This document shows positions 17,507 to 26,876 of a stretch of 64,000 bases of DNA, in pieces. The notes beneath the pieces were generated by a model. The model worked only from the letters and a program-made list of their open reading frames with translations. It was not told where the DNA came from and did not search any database. The stretch lies in assembly GCF_023168165.1 (NCBI RefSeq), contig NZ_BQYJ01000004.1, forward strand, positions 372,001 to 436,000. Reading direction: 5' to 3'. Position numbers and translations under genes: made by a program. Source of the DNA: Niallia sp. NCCP-28 (GTDB lineage: Bacteria > Bacillota > Bacilli > Bacillales > Cytobacillaceae). How positions within the stretch are numbered: the stretch's first letter is position 1; each line of letters begins with the position of its first letter.

Positions 17507-18688
17507 CTATATAAACAATCCAACAACTGTCGCAGTCAACACCGAAGCTAATGTTGCTGTCAGAAGCATTTTCAAACCAAATTTTGCAACAATGTCAGCC
17601 TTTTCTCCATTAATGGCTTGAATGGAACCAGAGATAATGCCGATGCTTGCGAAATTAGCGAATGATACTAAAAAGGTGGAAACAATGCCGACCGTTTTTT
17701 CTGACAAACTTGGAATCAGCTCTTGGAACTGAAGCATTGCCACAAATTCATTTGCCGCAAGTTTTGTTCCCATTACAGAACCAGCTGTAACCATTTCATT
17801 TGCAGGAATTCCCATGATCCAAGCGACTGGTGCAAAAATATAGCCAAGCATTTCAGTAAAACTCATACCAAAAATACTGTTAAAAAATCCATTAATTAAT
17901 GCAAGCAATCCAACATATGCCACAAGCATTGCCGCAACAATTAAAGCTACTTTTCCACCGTCTAAAGCACCTGCCGAAATGGCTCCAAAAACAGAATTCG
18001 AATTGGATACCTCTTTAATATTAATTGTTTCATCTTCATTCTTTTTAATAGGAGCGACTAAAGTTGCTATAATAAGAGAGGATAAAGAATTTAAAAGCAT
18101 CGCAACCAGCACATATTTTGCCGGAATCATATTTATATATGCCCCCATAATGGATGCCGAAACAGATGCCATTGCAGAAGTGCAGACAACAAATAACTTA
18201 TTTGCATTCATTGTATTTAAATGTGATTTAATAGCAAGCAATGATTCTGATTGTCCAAAAAAGATAGAATTTATGCTGTTAAACGTAACAACCTTGGAAA
18301 GACCAGTTATTTTCGCCAACGTTCCCCCAATATATTTAATCGCCAAAGGCAGTACTCTTATATGTGTCAATAAAGATAATAGAGTAGATGTAAAAATAAT
18401 AAGCATTAATACATTGATAAAAAACACGCTGGAGCCTTCTGGAACTAGTCCACCTGTTACAAAATTAACGCCTTCATATCCATAGTTTAATACATCAGAA
18501 ACACCATTCGATACAGATTCAATTATTTTAAGGCCAGCTGTTGTTTTAAACATAATAATCGTAACAATAAACTCGAGCACCATTAGAATAATAATTGCTC
18601 TGTAGTTGATATTCTTGCGATCATTTGAAAGAATAAATGCGACTGCCAGTGTAATAAAAATCCCCAAAATCCCAATAACGATTGACAA
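17507..18688 (-). CDS. Concentrative nucleoside transporter (NupC family)
   Basis: Inner-membrane nucleoside symporter driven by a cation gradient. It has 393 residues. Family signatures are visible: FFGQSESLLAIKSHL, the conserved CTSAMASVSASIMGAYINM gate region, AGSVMGTKLAANEFVAML and SFANFASIGIISGSI. I start at a TTG (18688) because a near-perfect AGGAGGAG lies 10 nt upstream; the longer frame from 18739 has no ribosome site and would translate through that sequence. It is monocistronic, bounded by a terminator and by a 500-bp non-coding stretch upstream. Nucleoside preference cannot be told. Confidence 0.9.
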   Translation of the reverse strand: MSIVIGILGIFITLAVAFILSNDRKNINYRAIIILMVLEFIVTIIMFKTTAGLKIIESVSNGVSDVLNYGYEGVNFVTGGLVPEGSSVFFINVLMLIIFTSTLLSLLTHIRVLPLAIKYIGGTLAKITGLSKVVTFNSINSIFFGQSESLLAIKSHLNTMNANKLFVVCTSAMASVSASIMGAYINMIPAKYVLVAMLLNSLSSLIIATLVAPIKKNEDETINIKEVSNSNSVFGAISAGALDGGKVALIVAAMLVAYVGLLALINGFFNSIFGMSFTEMLGYIFAPVAWIMGIPANEMVTAGSVMGTKLAANEFVAMLQFQELIPSLSEKTVGIVSTFLVSFANFASIGIISGSIQAINGEKADIVAKFGLKMLLTATLASVLTATVVGLFI

Positions 18689-19208
18689 AACCAAAACTCC
18701 TCCTAGTTGTATTTTCGTGTGCAAGTATTTTATTCCCACAAAGTGGAAGTATCAGTCGAATTTAAAAATTTAACACAAATATGCATGGAATATATTATTT
18801 CTAAATATTAATTATCTTAAATAATAAAGTGATCCTTCAATCAGGCCTCTACAAGCAAGTTATCCTCCCTCTAGCATTTCTCATCTTCTCTTAAAATCTA
18901 CAGGAAAGGGACAAAATCCCATTAATGCGTGATACATTTATTATTTCTCCATCTATTTAATATCCAATAAAATACATATCCAAATCAACTAAATTAATCA
19001 TCCGAAAATTATTTCACACAAATTTTTATGATACTAAAGAAGACGGTGGTTGTCATCTATTTAACCGAAAAAATAAAAAGAAAATAACGGTATCTATCGC
19101 TCTCCGAAAAGATAGCGCTTTACACCCGTTTTACTTATTATCAGATTCTACAAACTAGAAAAAATCTGATTATATCCAACAAAAAAAGGCCTTAGAAAAG
19201 CCTCCTCC
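18689..19208. other. 520-bp intergenic stretch
   Basis: No gene is supported. It holds the degenerate dispersed repeat at 18824-18935, a cre-like word GTAAAGCGCTATCT (minus strand, 19111-19124) too far from any start to be assigned, and a hairpin ATCAGATT/AATCTGAT near 19140-19175. Confidence 0.5.
18824..18935 (+). repeat. Partial copy of the 160-bp dispersed repeat
   Basis: It reads ATAAAGTGATCCTTCAATCA, then CATTTCTCATCTTCTCTTA, and ends ATTAATGCGTGATA. The central hairpin of the full element has been deleted. Same strand as all other copies. Confidence 0.65.
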
Positions 19209-19394
19209 TTATTTTCCTATTATATTCAGCACCTCTTTTACAGAAGAATAAAATGCAATTGATATATTTGAAAATTTTTTCATATTGATACTATTTTGAG
19301 TCATTTCTGGTTTCATGCCGCTTATAATCAGTTCTGTACCCATTAAACTTAATAAATGATACAACTTTATAATTCCTTGATGCATTGCTTCATC
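19209..19394 (-). pseudogene. STAS-domain (RsbR-like) C-terminal remnant
   Basis: The frame reads GIIKLYHLLSLMGTELIISG followed by MKPEMTQNSINMKKF and ends KEVLNIIGK. This matches the end of a STAS domain as in RsbR-type stressosome proteins (G-x-x-x-x-SG-x-x-P-E). Only about 60 residues remain; the non-haem globin-like N-terminal half and the start of the STAS domain are absent. No ribosome site precedes the internal ATG. A decayed stress-signalling gene is the best reading. Confidence 0.55.
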
Positions 19395-19528
19395 TTTATA
19401 CTCCCCTCTTTTTACCCCTAGCTAAAATTTCACTTCTATTAGTTTTAAATATATTACTTTCTCCAAAAAACCCTATATACTAATCTATGTAAATAAGTTT
19501 GGCTATTAAAAGTAGAGGACGAGTGCAG

Positions 19529-22141
19529 ATGAAAAAAATTATGGGATTATTTTTTTTCGTAGTATTATTGATTTTTTCATCAAGTGTATCTGCAGAAGAA
19601 ATGGAAGTAGAAAGCAAAATTTCTAAATTTAATACAAAAGAATTATTTGATGCAAAAAAGGACTTTAACGCAAAAGAACTGGTCATTAAATTCAAAAAAA
19701 ATGTCAGTGAAAAAAAGAGATGGGAAATATTATTAGCTGCCCGTCTAAAGGAAGATTCCTATCTAAAAGGATTCTCTCTTGTTAAAACCACATCAGATGA
19801 AGATTTAAAAACATTGGCAGACACACTGCTAAAAAAGAAAGAAATTGAGTTTGTCGAACCAAACTATAAAATTAAAGCTTCCTATACACCTAAAGATTCT
19901 AATTACAATAAACAATGGTATTTAAAAAAGATTAATACCGAAAAAGCTTGGAACACAACAAAAGGCTCTTCTGCTATTACGATTGCTGTACTTGATGCTG
20001 GGATGCAGACAGGACACCCTGAATTCAAAGGCAGAATTACAAATCCTTATAATGCAGTAACTGGCGGGAATTCTCTTACTCCAAGCAGTCATGGAACACA
20101 TGTAGCCGGCATTCTTGCAGCTGCCAATGACAATAAAGGCACAGTTGGAGTCGCTCCAAATGTTAACATTATGCCTGTTGATATTTTTGATGGGGAATTT
20201 GCAGATACATATGATGAAGCAACTGGGCTAATCTATGCAGCAGATAAGGGAGCAAATATCATCAATATGAGTTTTGGCAGTAAATACTATGCCTATGCAG
20301 AAGCATACGCTATTCAATATGCCGCATCAAAAGGAGTCGTGTTAATTGCAGCTGCTGGAAATGATGCAAGTTCAAAAAACTATTATCCAGCAGGATATGA
20401 TTCGGTTATCTCAGTAGCTGCTACAGATGAAAGTGACCACAGCTCCTATTATTCCAATTATGGGAGTTCTATTGATATTTCAGCTCCTGGTGATGATATT
20501 TATTCTACTGTTCCGAACAATAAATATGGGTATATGTCCGGAACTTCCATGGCAACCCCTATTGTATCTGGAACAGCAGCACTTGTATTATCGAAAAATC
20601 CACTTTTATCTGCAACAGATGTAAAGAATATTTTGATTAAATCGACAAAAGATCTTGGAGCTAATGGATGGGATTATTTATTTGGATATGGCCGCATTGA
20701 TGCGGAAAAAGCAGTGAAAAACACTCCAGCTCCTTTTGGCACTTTATCTGTAGACACTATATATAAAATAAAAGGAAATAATAAGTTGAAGTTCTCTGTT
20801 CCTATTTATAAAGGAACAAAAGTAACGGCCAGAATCGAAAATTCACAGAAAAAAACCATTCGAACAATTATTTCCAATAAAACTTGGAATGGAGGCAAAT
20901 TGTCTAGTTCATGGGACGGAAAAGATGATAAGAATGATTTTGCAGCTGACGGCAAATATACACTAGTTGTAAAAGCAACAAATGGGAAAGAAACAGTCCA
21001 TCAAACCAAAGAAATAAAAGTAATTAATGAAATTAAACCTATTGTCACCATTAGCGGCAGTTCATCCATTAGTTTTTCACCGGCAATAAAAAACAAAGGC
21101 ACCACTAGTTTCAACTTGAATAAAAGTGCCAAAGTAGAGGCAAAAATAACTGCCAGCAAAGGAAAAACAGTGAAAACCCTCCTATCTCAGAAATCACTTG
21201 CTAAAGGGAATCATCCTTTAACATGGGATGGAAAAAACAATAGCAATAATGTAGTACCAGACGGCACTTATCAACTTTTCTTATCTGCTGTCGACATGCA
21301 CAAACAGAAGGCTGACCCTAAAAAACTGAAAATGATTGTGGATACAAAGGGGCCAGATGTAAAAGAAAAACTTGCTTTTTCCATTTTTAAACTAGATGGC
21401 CAAAAACAGCAAACAGCTACTATGGAATTGACAGAACAAGCAGAAGTCAGCGTCTTTATCAAAACAGACAAAGGCACCACTGTAACGAAAATAACTGCCA
21501 GCAAAATAATCAAAGCAGGAAAAACTCTATTTTACTGGAATGGACGAACAGATAAAAACACCATTGTTCCTGAAGGAAAATATTATTATTATTACGAAGC
21601 AAAAGATAAAGTTGGGAATATTATCAAAAAAAAGGGCAGTCTATTTACAATTCAAAATTGGCAAAAACCTATAATAACCGTTAATCCAACTTTTTACTAT
21701 AAAACAAAAGGAAATCTGACCATTCCATTTACTGCTTCTAAAGATGGTACTGCTAAATTAGAAATATATAATGGCAGCGTACCTGTTGAGTCCATGCAAA
21801 AACAAGTGGCCCAAGGTGCACAATCTATGAATTGGGACGGAACAGATAAAAACGGGAAAATCCTGAATGATGGAACCTACCAGCTGAAGTTTACATTAGT
21901 GGATAAATATAAACAAACAACCACCCAAACAGCTAAATTAATTGTTGGTCTTGAGCCTATTGCCATAAAAGCACCAGCCATCGTTCAGTACGACTACAAT
22001 AATCCGCAGAAAATAGATGTATTTTACCGCATCTCGCATAATGCTGCTATTACTATCAATATATTGGATTCAAACAATGAATTAGTTAAAATCATCCAAA
22101 ATAACAAACTTCAAAATCCAGGAATCAGCAAATTCAGTTGA
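19529..22141 (+). CDS. Secreted subtilisin-like serine protease, ending at a premature TGA
   Basis: Secreted S8 protease. The signal peptide MKKIMGLFFFVVLLIFSSSVSA is followed by an inhibitor I9-like propeptide (about 47-115) and the catalytic domain with Asp156 (VLDAGMQTGHPEF), His188 (SSHGTHVAG), Asn278 (AAAGND) and Ser340 (SGTSMATP). The rest is a series of FlgD-like Ig repeats, each ending in a W-D/N-G block (SSWDGKDD, LTWDGKNN, FYWNGRTD, MNWDGTDK). The fifth repeat stops at TGA exactly where its conserved Trp should be, giving 870 residues. The catalytic part is intact, so the truncated enzyme may still work. The start at 19529 begins the signal peptide after GAGGACGAG. Confidence 0.9.
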   Translation: MKKIMGLFFFVVLLIFSSSVSAEEMEVESKISKFNTKELFDAKKDFNAKELVIKFKKNVSEKKRWEILLAARLKEDSYLKGFSLVKTTSDEDLKTLADTLLKKKEIEFVEPNYKIKASYTPKDSNYNKQWYLKKINTEKAWNTTKGSSAITIAVLDAGMQTGHPEFKGRITNPYNAVTGGNSLTPSSHGTHVAGILAAANDNKGTVGVAPNVNIMPVDIFDGEFADTYDEATGLIYAADKGANIINMSFGSKYYAYAEAYAIQYAASKGVVLIAAAGNDASSKNYYPAGYDSVISVAATDESDHSSYYSNYGSSIDISAPGDDIYSTVPNNKYGYMSGTSMATPIVSGTAALVLSKNPLLSATDVKNILIKSTKDLGANGWDYLFGYGRIDAEKAVKNTPAPFGTLSVDTIYKIKGNNKLKFSVPIYKGTKVTARIENSQKKTIRTIISNKTWNGGKLSSSWDGKDDKNDFAADGKYTLVVKATNGKETVHQTKEIKVINEIKPIVTISGSSSISFSPAIKNKGTTSFNLNKSAKVEAKITASKGKTVKTLLSQKSLAKGNHPLTWDGKNNSNNVVPDGTYQLFLSAVDMHKQKADPKKLKMIVDTKGPDVKEKLAFSIFKLDGQKQQTATMELTEQAEVSVFIKTDKGTTVTKITASKIIKAGKTLFYWNGRTDKNTIVPEGKYYYYYEAKDKVGNIIKKKGSLFTIQNWQKPIITVNPTFYYKTKGNLTIPFTASKDGTAKLEIYNGSVPVESMQKQVAQGAQSMNWDGTDKNGKILNDGTYQLKFTLVDKYKQTTTQTAKLIVGLEPIAIKAPAIVQYDYNNPQKIDVFYRISHNAAITINILDSNNELVKIIQNNKLQNPGISKFS

Positions 22142-22546
22142 GATGGCAGCACAAATAAGGACTATTATGGATATGCAAAAGGCTATTTTTATGAAATAAC
22201 AGCTGTTAATGCTGTTGGAAACAAAAAAATCGTCAAAGGCTCGCTTTCAGCAGATCAACCAACTTGGCTAACGAGGGAAGAAATTACTGGGGTACCTGGC
22301 GATAAAGCTTATTACAAAGGCTTAAATATCCTTACAACTATAGATGAGAATACAACATTAGAATTGACTGTATATAATCTGCCTTCTAAAAGCAAAGTGG
22401 ATTATAAAAAATTTCCTCTAACAAAGGGATCGAACATAAACTATTATAAAAAAATTTCTGATGACAAAGATTACTTGTATAAGCTGACATACACCGATGA
22501 ACTTGGAAATAAATACGAAAAGGAATATGCAGAAACTGATTTTTAA
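22142..22546 (+). pseudogene. In-frame continuation of the subtilase beyond the TGA
   Basis: The reading frame stays open for 134 codons after the TGA and reads DGSTNKDYYGYAKGYFYEIT, completing the fifth FlgD-like repeat, then a last domain ending YTDELGNKYEKEYAETDF before TAA. A terminator follows at once. The continuation is too protein-like to be chance. It was, or with read-through still is, the C-terminus of a 1005-residue protein. No ribosome site supports independent translation from the ATG at 22364. Confidence 0.85.
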
Positions 22547-22555
22547 CTGGATAGA

Positions 22556-22588
22556 AACAAGCTGTACATTATTTGCAGCTTGTTTTTT
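22556..22588 (+). terminator. Terminator of the subtilase gene
   Basis: AACAAGCTG and CAGCTTGTT pair around an 11-nt loop, followed by TTTTTAT. It lies 10 nt after the TAA that ends the full-length frame, supporting that TAA as the original gene end. Confidence 0.8.
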
Positions 22589-22846
22589 ATTGGGGGACGG
22601 CAATTTTTGCAAAAAAATTGATATTAAAAAAAACTAAAAATAACTAGCCAAAATAGAAAAGCAATATACTAAAACAGAAACAATAAAGCTGCTTTCTATT
22701 AAGTTTAAACCCGATTTCACTCATTTCCCCCTCCTTTTTCCTTCCAATCCTATTGTTTCTTCTTTCGCTTCCCCCTATTTTTTCCTATAAAGTAAAGTGC
22801 ACCTAGGAATAAAAAAGAAAAGTGCTTTTCTAAAAGGAAAAGAAGC

Positions 22847-23329
22847 ATGTACGAATCCAATATAGAAATTTTAATCGAACAATATACACCAATGATCTAC
22901 CATATGATCCAAAAGCTCTCTATTTATAAAAACAAAGAAGAATTTATTCAAATAGGGTTGATCAGCATTTGGGAGACTGCCCATACCTTTCATTCAGACA
23001 AAGGGCAATACAGCAGCTATCTTTACAAGCATATGCGCGGCAGATTTTTAGATGAACTAAAGAAACGGACAAAAGATCAAGAACGCTATGTTCATCCAGA
23101 AGAAGAATTCTGGTCTTATATAGAAAGCCCGGAACTCTATAAAGAGGAGGAATATGCCATCCGCCAACTATGCAAAACGCTGACAGATTGCCAAACAAAA
23201 TGGGTTATTTATACGATAATCTATCAGTGGACAATAAAGGAAATTGCAGAAAAAGAAAAAGTCTCTCTATCTGCCGTAAAATGGTGGAAAAAGGGAGCTC
23301 TTGAGAAACTTAGAAGCATATTAGGTTAA
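22847..23329 (+). CDS. Small sigma-70-like RNA polymerase sigma factor
   Basis: A 160-residue protein resembling a minimal sigma factor. An N-terminal region 2-like segment (about 1-70: IEILIEQYTPMIYHMIQKLS, FIQIGLISIWETAHTFHSDKG, YSSYLYKHMRGRFLDELKKR) is joined to a C-terminal region 4-like helix-turn-helix (about 120-158: KWVIYTIIYQWTIKEIAEKE, VSLSAVKWWKKGALEKLRS). The ribosome site is AGGAAAAG. It resembles ComX/SigH-like accessory sigma factors but I cannot name it. It stands alone with no visible anti-sigma gene. A phased 21-bp repeat array starts 9 nt after its stop. Confidence 0.75.
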   Translation: MYESNIEILIEQYTPMIYHMIQKLSIYKNKEEFIQIGLISIWETAHTFHSDKGQYSSYLYKHMRGRFLDELKKRTKDQERYVHPEEEFWSYIESPELYKEEEYAIRQLCKTLTDCQTKWVIYTIIYQWTIKEIAEKEKVSLSAVKWWKKGALEKLRSILG

Positions 23330-23337
23330 ATTTGCTA

Positions 23338-23442
23338 CATTTTTATTCCATATCGGTGCAATTTTTATCTATATTGTTGCATTTTTACCGCCTTTTGGTG
23401 CAGTTTTTTTCTATATAGCTATTTTTCGACAAAAATCGACAA
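23338..23442 (-). repeat. 21-bp phased array, copy 1 (minus orientation)
   Basis: On the minus strand: TGTCGAT, TGTCGAA, TAGCTA, then hexamers GCACCA, GCAACA, GCACCG and GTAGCA beginning at 23401, 23380, 23359 and 23338, an exact 21-nt period. The TAGCTA box starts at 23421, 20 nt before the first hexamer. It is the only copy in this orientation. It fills most of the gap between the sigma-like gene and the DUF1232 gene. The two TGTCGA words, 10 bp apart, resemble tandem Spo0A boxes. Confidence 0.75.
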
Positions 23443-23503
23443 TACTCTTCTTCCGATTCTGGTAAAATTATAAATTAATATCAATCAAAAGGAGGATTTA
23501 CCA

Positions 23504-23905
23504 ATCGAAAAGTCTCCAGAAGAATTAAACAAAGAACTAGAAGCGAACCAAAAACATTATTCCGATGAAAAATTTTGGACTAAATTAAAAAGATATGCAA
23601 AAAAGGCGGGCTCTGCTGTTGTATATGCTGTATTACTTTTATACTTCACCTTGCAAAAACCAGAAGTTCCTGCAAAAACAAAAGCAATAATCATTGGCGC
23701 ATTGGGTTATTTCATTCTGCCTCTTGACCTTATTCCTGACGTTGCTGCAGGTTTTGGCTTTACAGATGATTTAGGAGTGCTCGGAATTGCCCTCCTGCAA
23801 GCAGCCATGTATATAGATGATGATATAAAGTCAAAGGCGAAAACAAAATTAGAAGAATGGTTCGGGAGCAATGTAGATACATCAGAGATTGATGACAAAA
23901 TATGA
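23504..23905 (+). CDS. DUF1232 (YkvA-family) membrane protein with apparent ATC start
   Basis: A membrane protein of about 133 residues with the YkvA/DUF1232 core (KAIIIGALGYFILPLDLIPD followed by GFTDDLGVLGIALLQA) after a charged N-terminal region (EKSPEELNKELEANQKHY) and a hydrophobic helix. Homology-like sequence runs from 23504 directly behind AAAGGAGGATTTACCA, but the codon there is ATC. No ATG, GTG or TTG lies upstream in frame. The first standard start (TTG, 23651) would remove the N-terminal third. Either ATC is used or the start codon is mutated. Function of the family is not established. Confidence 0.75.
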   Translation: MEKSPEELNKELEANQKHYSDEKFWTKLKRYAKKAGSAVVYAVLLLYFTLQKPEVPAKTKAIIIGALGYFILPLDLIPDVAAGFGFTDDLGVLGIALLQAAMYIDDDIKSKAKTKLEEWFGSNVDTSEIDDKI

Positions 23906-23919
23906 GGAGTATTTTGGAA

Positions 23920-23968
23920 AAATAAAGGCCTATCCCCGCATACAAAGGGACAGACCTTTATTTTTTAT
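23920..23968. terminator. Bidirectional terminator between DUF1232 gene and pbuX
   Basis: AATAAAGG and CCTTTATT enclose an inner TCCC/GGGA pair; U-runs occur in both directions. The two flanking genes converge here. Confidence 0.8.
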
Positions 23969-25278
23969 GATGCTTTCTGTTCGCTCACTTCTGGCTGCAC
24001 TGCTTTTCTTTGGAAATTTGGTACCATATTAAATAATATATTTAATACAATCGCTGTAAAACTGCCTGCTACAATTCCACTTTGCGCTAAAATGCGGACA
24101 GTTTCTGGCAACTTTATAAAAAGATCCGGAACAACTGTTACGCCTAAACCCATACCAACAGAGCATGCCAAGATAAGCAAATTGCCTTGTTTATTAAAAT
24201 CAACTTGGCTTAACATTTTCACACCATACGCTACAACCATTCCAAACATGGCAAGAGAAGCTCCTCCAAGTACTGGAGTTGGAATTAATGTAGTAATAGC
24301 CGCTACTTTTGGCAAGAATCCCAATATAACAAGGATTGTACCAGCTGCAAAAATGGCATTTTTTGTTTTGACGCCTGTTAATTGCACTAAACCAACATTT
24401 TGAGAATATGCCGTATATGGGAAAGAATTTAAAATTCCTCCTAATACAGAAGCAAGCCCTTCTGAACGATAGCCTCTTGCTAAATCCTTTTCTGTTACTT
24501 TTTGTTTTGTAATATCTCCTAAAGCAAGGTAAACCCCAGTGGATTCGATTAAGCTGACAATCGCGACTAAAATCATAGTAATAATGGACGAAAGTTCAAA
24601 AGTAGGAGCACCGAAATAAAACGGCTTAATGCCATGAAACCATGATGCTTCACCAACTTTTGAGAAATCAACCATACCCAGCATACTTGCAACAATTGTT
24701 CCAGCAACTAATCCAACTAGAATAGAAATTGTTTTTAAAAAGCCAGTTGCAAATTTATTTAATAAAAGAATAAAAGCTAATACGCTAAATGCTAAAATCA
24801 AATTTTTAGGATCCCCAAAGTTCTCGCTGCCTTGGCCCCCTGCCATATCATTGATTGCGACAGGAATTAATGTTAATCCAATAATTGTTACAACAGAACC
24901 AGTAACAATGGGAGGGAAAAATTTTACTAATTTACTGAAAACAGAAGAAATAATGACAATAAAAATCCCAGAAGCAATGATTGCTCCATAAATTGCCGTA
25001 ACTCCATGCTGTACGCCAATTGCAATCATCGGTGATACAGCAGTAAAGGTACATCCCAGCATAACTGGCAAACCAATGCCAAAAAACTTATTTTTCCAAA
25101 CTTGCAGCAATGTAGCAATTCCACATGTCAATAAATCAATAGATACTAAATAAGTAAGTTGTTCAAAAGAAAGATTTAATGCTCCACCAACAATTAATGG
25201 TACAAGTACAGCACCAGCATACATTGCCAGTACATGCTGCAGACCAATAGACCAAGTTTTTACTGGGCTATTTCCCAT
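23965..25278 (-). CDS. pbuX: Xanthine permease (NCS2 family)
   Basis: Inner-membrane xanthine uptake permease, 437 residues and about 14 helices. Family motifs are GLQHVLAMYAGAVLVPLIVG near the N-terminus, the conserved QNVGLVQLTGVKTKN segment and an NCS2 SLIESTGVYLALGDIT stretch. It begins 2 nt after the xpt stop and is co-transcribed with it under the guanine-class riboswitch. Together the pair imports xanthine and converts it to XMP. Uric acid permease is the alternative within NCS2, but the xpt linkage favours PbuX. Confidence 0.95.
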   Translation of the reverse strand: MGNSPVKTWSIGLQHVLAMYAGAVLVPLIVGGALNLSFEQLTYLVSIDLLTCGIATLLQVWKNKFFGIGLPVMLGCTFTAVSPMIAIGVQHGVTAIYGAIIASGIFIVIISSVFSKLVKFFPPIVTGSVVTIIGLTLIPVAINDMAGGQGSENFGDPKNLILAFSVLAFILLLNKFATGFLKTISILVGLVAGTIVASMLGMVDFSKVGEASWFHGIKPFYFGAPTFELSSIITMILVAIVSLIESTGVYLALGDITKQKVTEKDLARGYRSEGLASVLGGILNSFPYTAYSQNVGLVQLTGVKTKNAIFAAGTILVILGFLPKVAAITTLIPTPVLGGASLAMFGMVVAYGVKMLSQVDFNKQGNLLILACSVGMGLGVTVVPDLFIKLPETVRILAQSGIVAGSFTAIVLNILFNMVPNFQRKAVQPEVSEQKAS

Positions 25279-25280
25279 GT

Positions 25281-25907
<627 letters not shown>

Positions 25908-25910
25908 TCA

Positions 25911-25962
25911 AAAAAAAATAAGGGAACAGCAGTTTACTACGAAAGTAAGCCGCTGTTCCCTT
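25911..25962 (-). terminator. Riboswitch-controlled terminator of xpt-pbuX
   Basis: AAGGGAACAGC and GCTGTTCCCTT form the stem, followed on the minus strand by a run of nine T. Within the loop GCTTACTTTCGTAG can instead pair with CTACGAGTAAGC at the 3' side of the aptamer P1 stem. That gives the expected antiterminator and links ligand binding to termination. Confidence 0.88.
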
Positions 25963-26005
25963 ATCTATTAGCCAATTAAAACTGGCTAATATATATAGGC
26001 GCTTA

Positions 26006-26072
26006 CTCGTAGTCAGATAATTTACGGTTATCCGGTAGAAACTCGCAGGCCCTATTCCTGCTATTATACGAG
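26006..26072 (-). promoter_or_regulatory. Purine riboswitch aptamer, guanine/xanthine class
   Basis: P1 is CTCGTA/TACGAG, P2 GCAGG/CCTGC with loop AATAGGG, then the invariant joining strand TTTCTACC and P3 with loop CCGTAAA. The 3' joining segment reads GACTAC; the C before TAC corresponds to position 74, which pairs with guanine-type ligands (adenine riboswitches have U). An additional hairpin ATTAGCCA/TGGCTAAT lies between the aptamer and the terminator. Confidence 0.95.
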
Positions 26073-26369
26073 AATATTATAAATAATTTTGTTTTAGACA
26101 TTTGAATTATAACGGAATAATCGAAAAATGAAAACAGTTTTTTAGCAAAAGGCGAAAATTACCTAAAGAATTAGATTATATTGTTCATATTTTGATCTAT
26201 TTCTTCAAAAATAATATCCGTTTCTTCTTAATGTTTTCCTTTTTTCTGAAAATAATATTGTTGTTTTTTTACATCCATTTACTCTCTGCATATATTCAGA
26301 TAAAAAGAAGTGATTCTATTGAAATCATGCTATTATATTACTTCAAAAGGCTCTCAGAATCAGCATTTT
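26073..26369. other. Intergenic stretch upstream of the purine operon
   Basis: About 300 bases without a supported gene. It must hold the xpt promoter; a TATAAT-like word abuts the aptamer but I could not fix a -35. A frame at 26192-26434 has no ribosome site and low-complexity hydrophobic content. Confidence 0.4.
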
Positions 26370-26876
26370 TTATGAAGAAACTGGCTTTTCATAATTCATC
26401 CGCTTTTTTATATAGCGGTAATACAGCCCTGTGATTGTTTGAGTGACAATAAAAAAAACAACAGAGTAGGAAAGTTTATAGCCATTTTGAAACTCTATAA
26501 TATGCACCTTTGTCAACAACCAGCTTGTTCCATACCCGATAGCTCCCCATATTAGCACATACCAAATGAATTTTTGTTTTTTTATCTTAAAAAAATCATA
26601 AAAATAGATAAAAAAATAACCGCTTGGCGCTAGATTTAAAAAATAAAGAAAATCAAAAATTTCATAATGATTATTATCATTTAAACTGTAAAAATCTATA
26701 AGCCCTGTTCCAATAATAATATCAAACAGCATACCGCTGACAGAACCCCAAACCAAACTCAACATGGTAATATAGCGAGGCAGCCTTTTTGGCAAGATAA
26801 AAAAAATAGTCCACATCCCAATAAGCATTCCTAATATAAGCCACTCATTTAAGTCAAAGCTATCCCACAGTTTCAT
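26370..26876 (-). CDS. Membrane protein, CBO0543-like
   Basis: A 168-residue protein with about five hydrophobic segments (WLILGMLIGMWTIFFILP, YITMLSLVWGSVSGMLFDII, YFFIYFYDFF, FIWYVLIWGAIGYGTSWLL, VVFFIVTQTITGLYY). The pattern GTGLIDFYSLND in a short loop resembles the CBO0543 family of Firmicute membrane proteins, whose role is unknown. Its ATG overlaps the TAA of the upstream gene (TAATG), so the pair is translationally coupled. Confidence 0.7.
   Translation of the reverse strand: MKLWDSFDLNEWLILGMLIGMWTIFFILPKRLPRYITMLSLVWGSVSGMLFDIIIGTGLIDFYSLNDNNHYEIFDFLYFLNLAPSGYFFIYFYDFFKIKKQKFIWYVLIWGAIGYGTSWLLTKVHIIEFQNGYKLSYSVVFFIVTQTITGLYYRYIKKRMNYEKPVSS

Noticed and set aside
19111-19124. cre-like GTAAAGCGCTATCT
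   Set aside because: It deviates from the consensus at both ends and is more than 400 bp from any start codon.
22364-22546. Separate 60-residue gene after the subtilase
   Set aside because: It is in frame with the subtilase beyond its TGA and has no ribosome site; it is the original C-terminus.
26192-26434. Plus-strand 80-residue frame
   Set aside because: Phe/Ile-rich translation of AT-rich DNA with no ribosome site, overlapping the end of the membrane gene at 26370.
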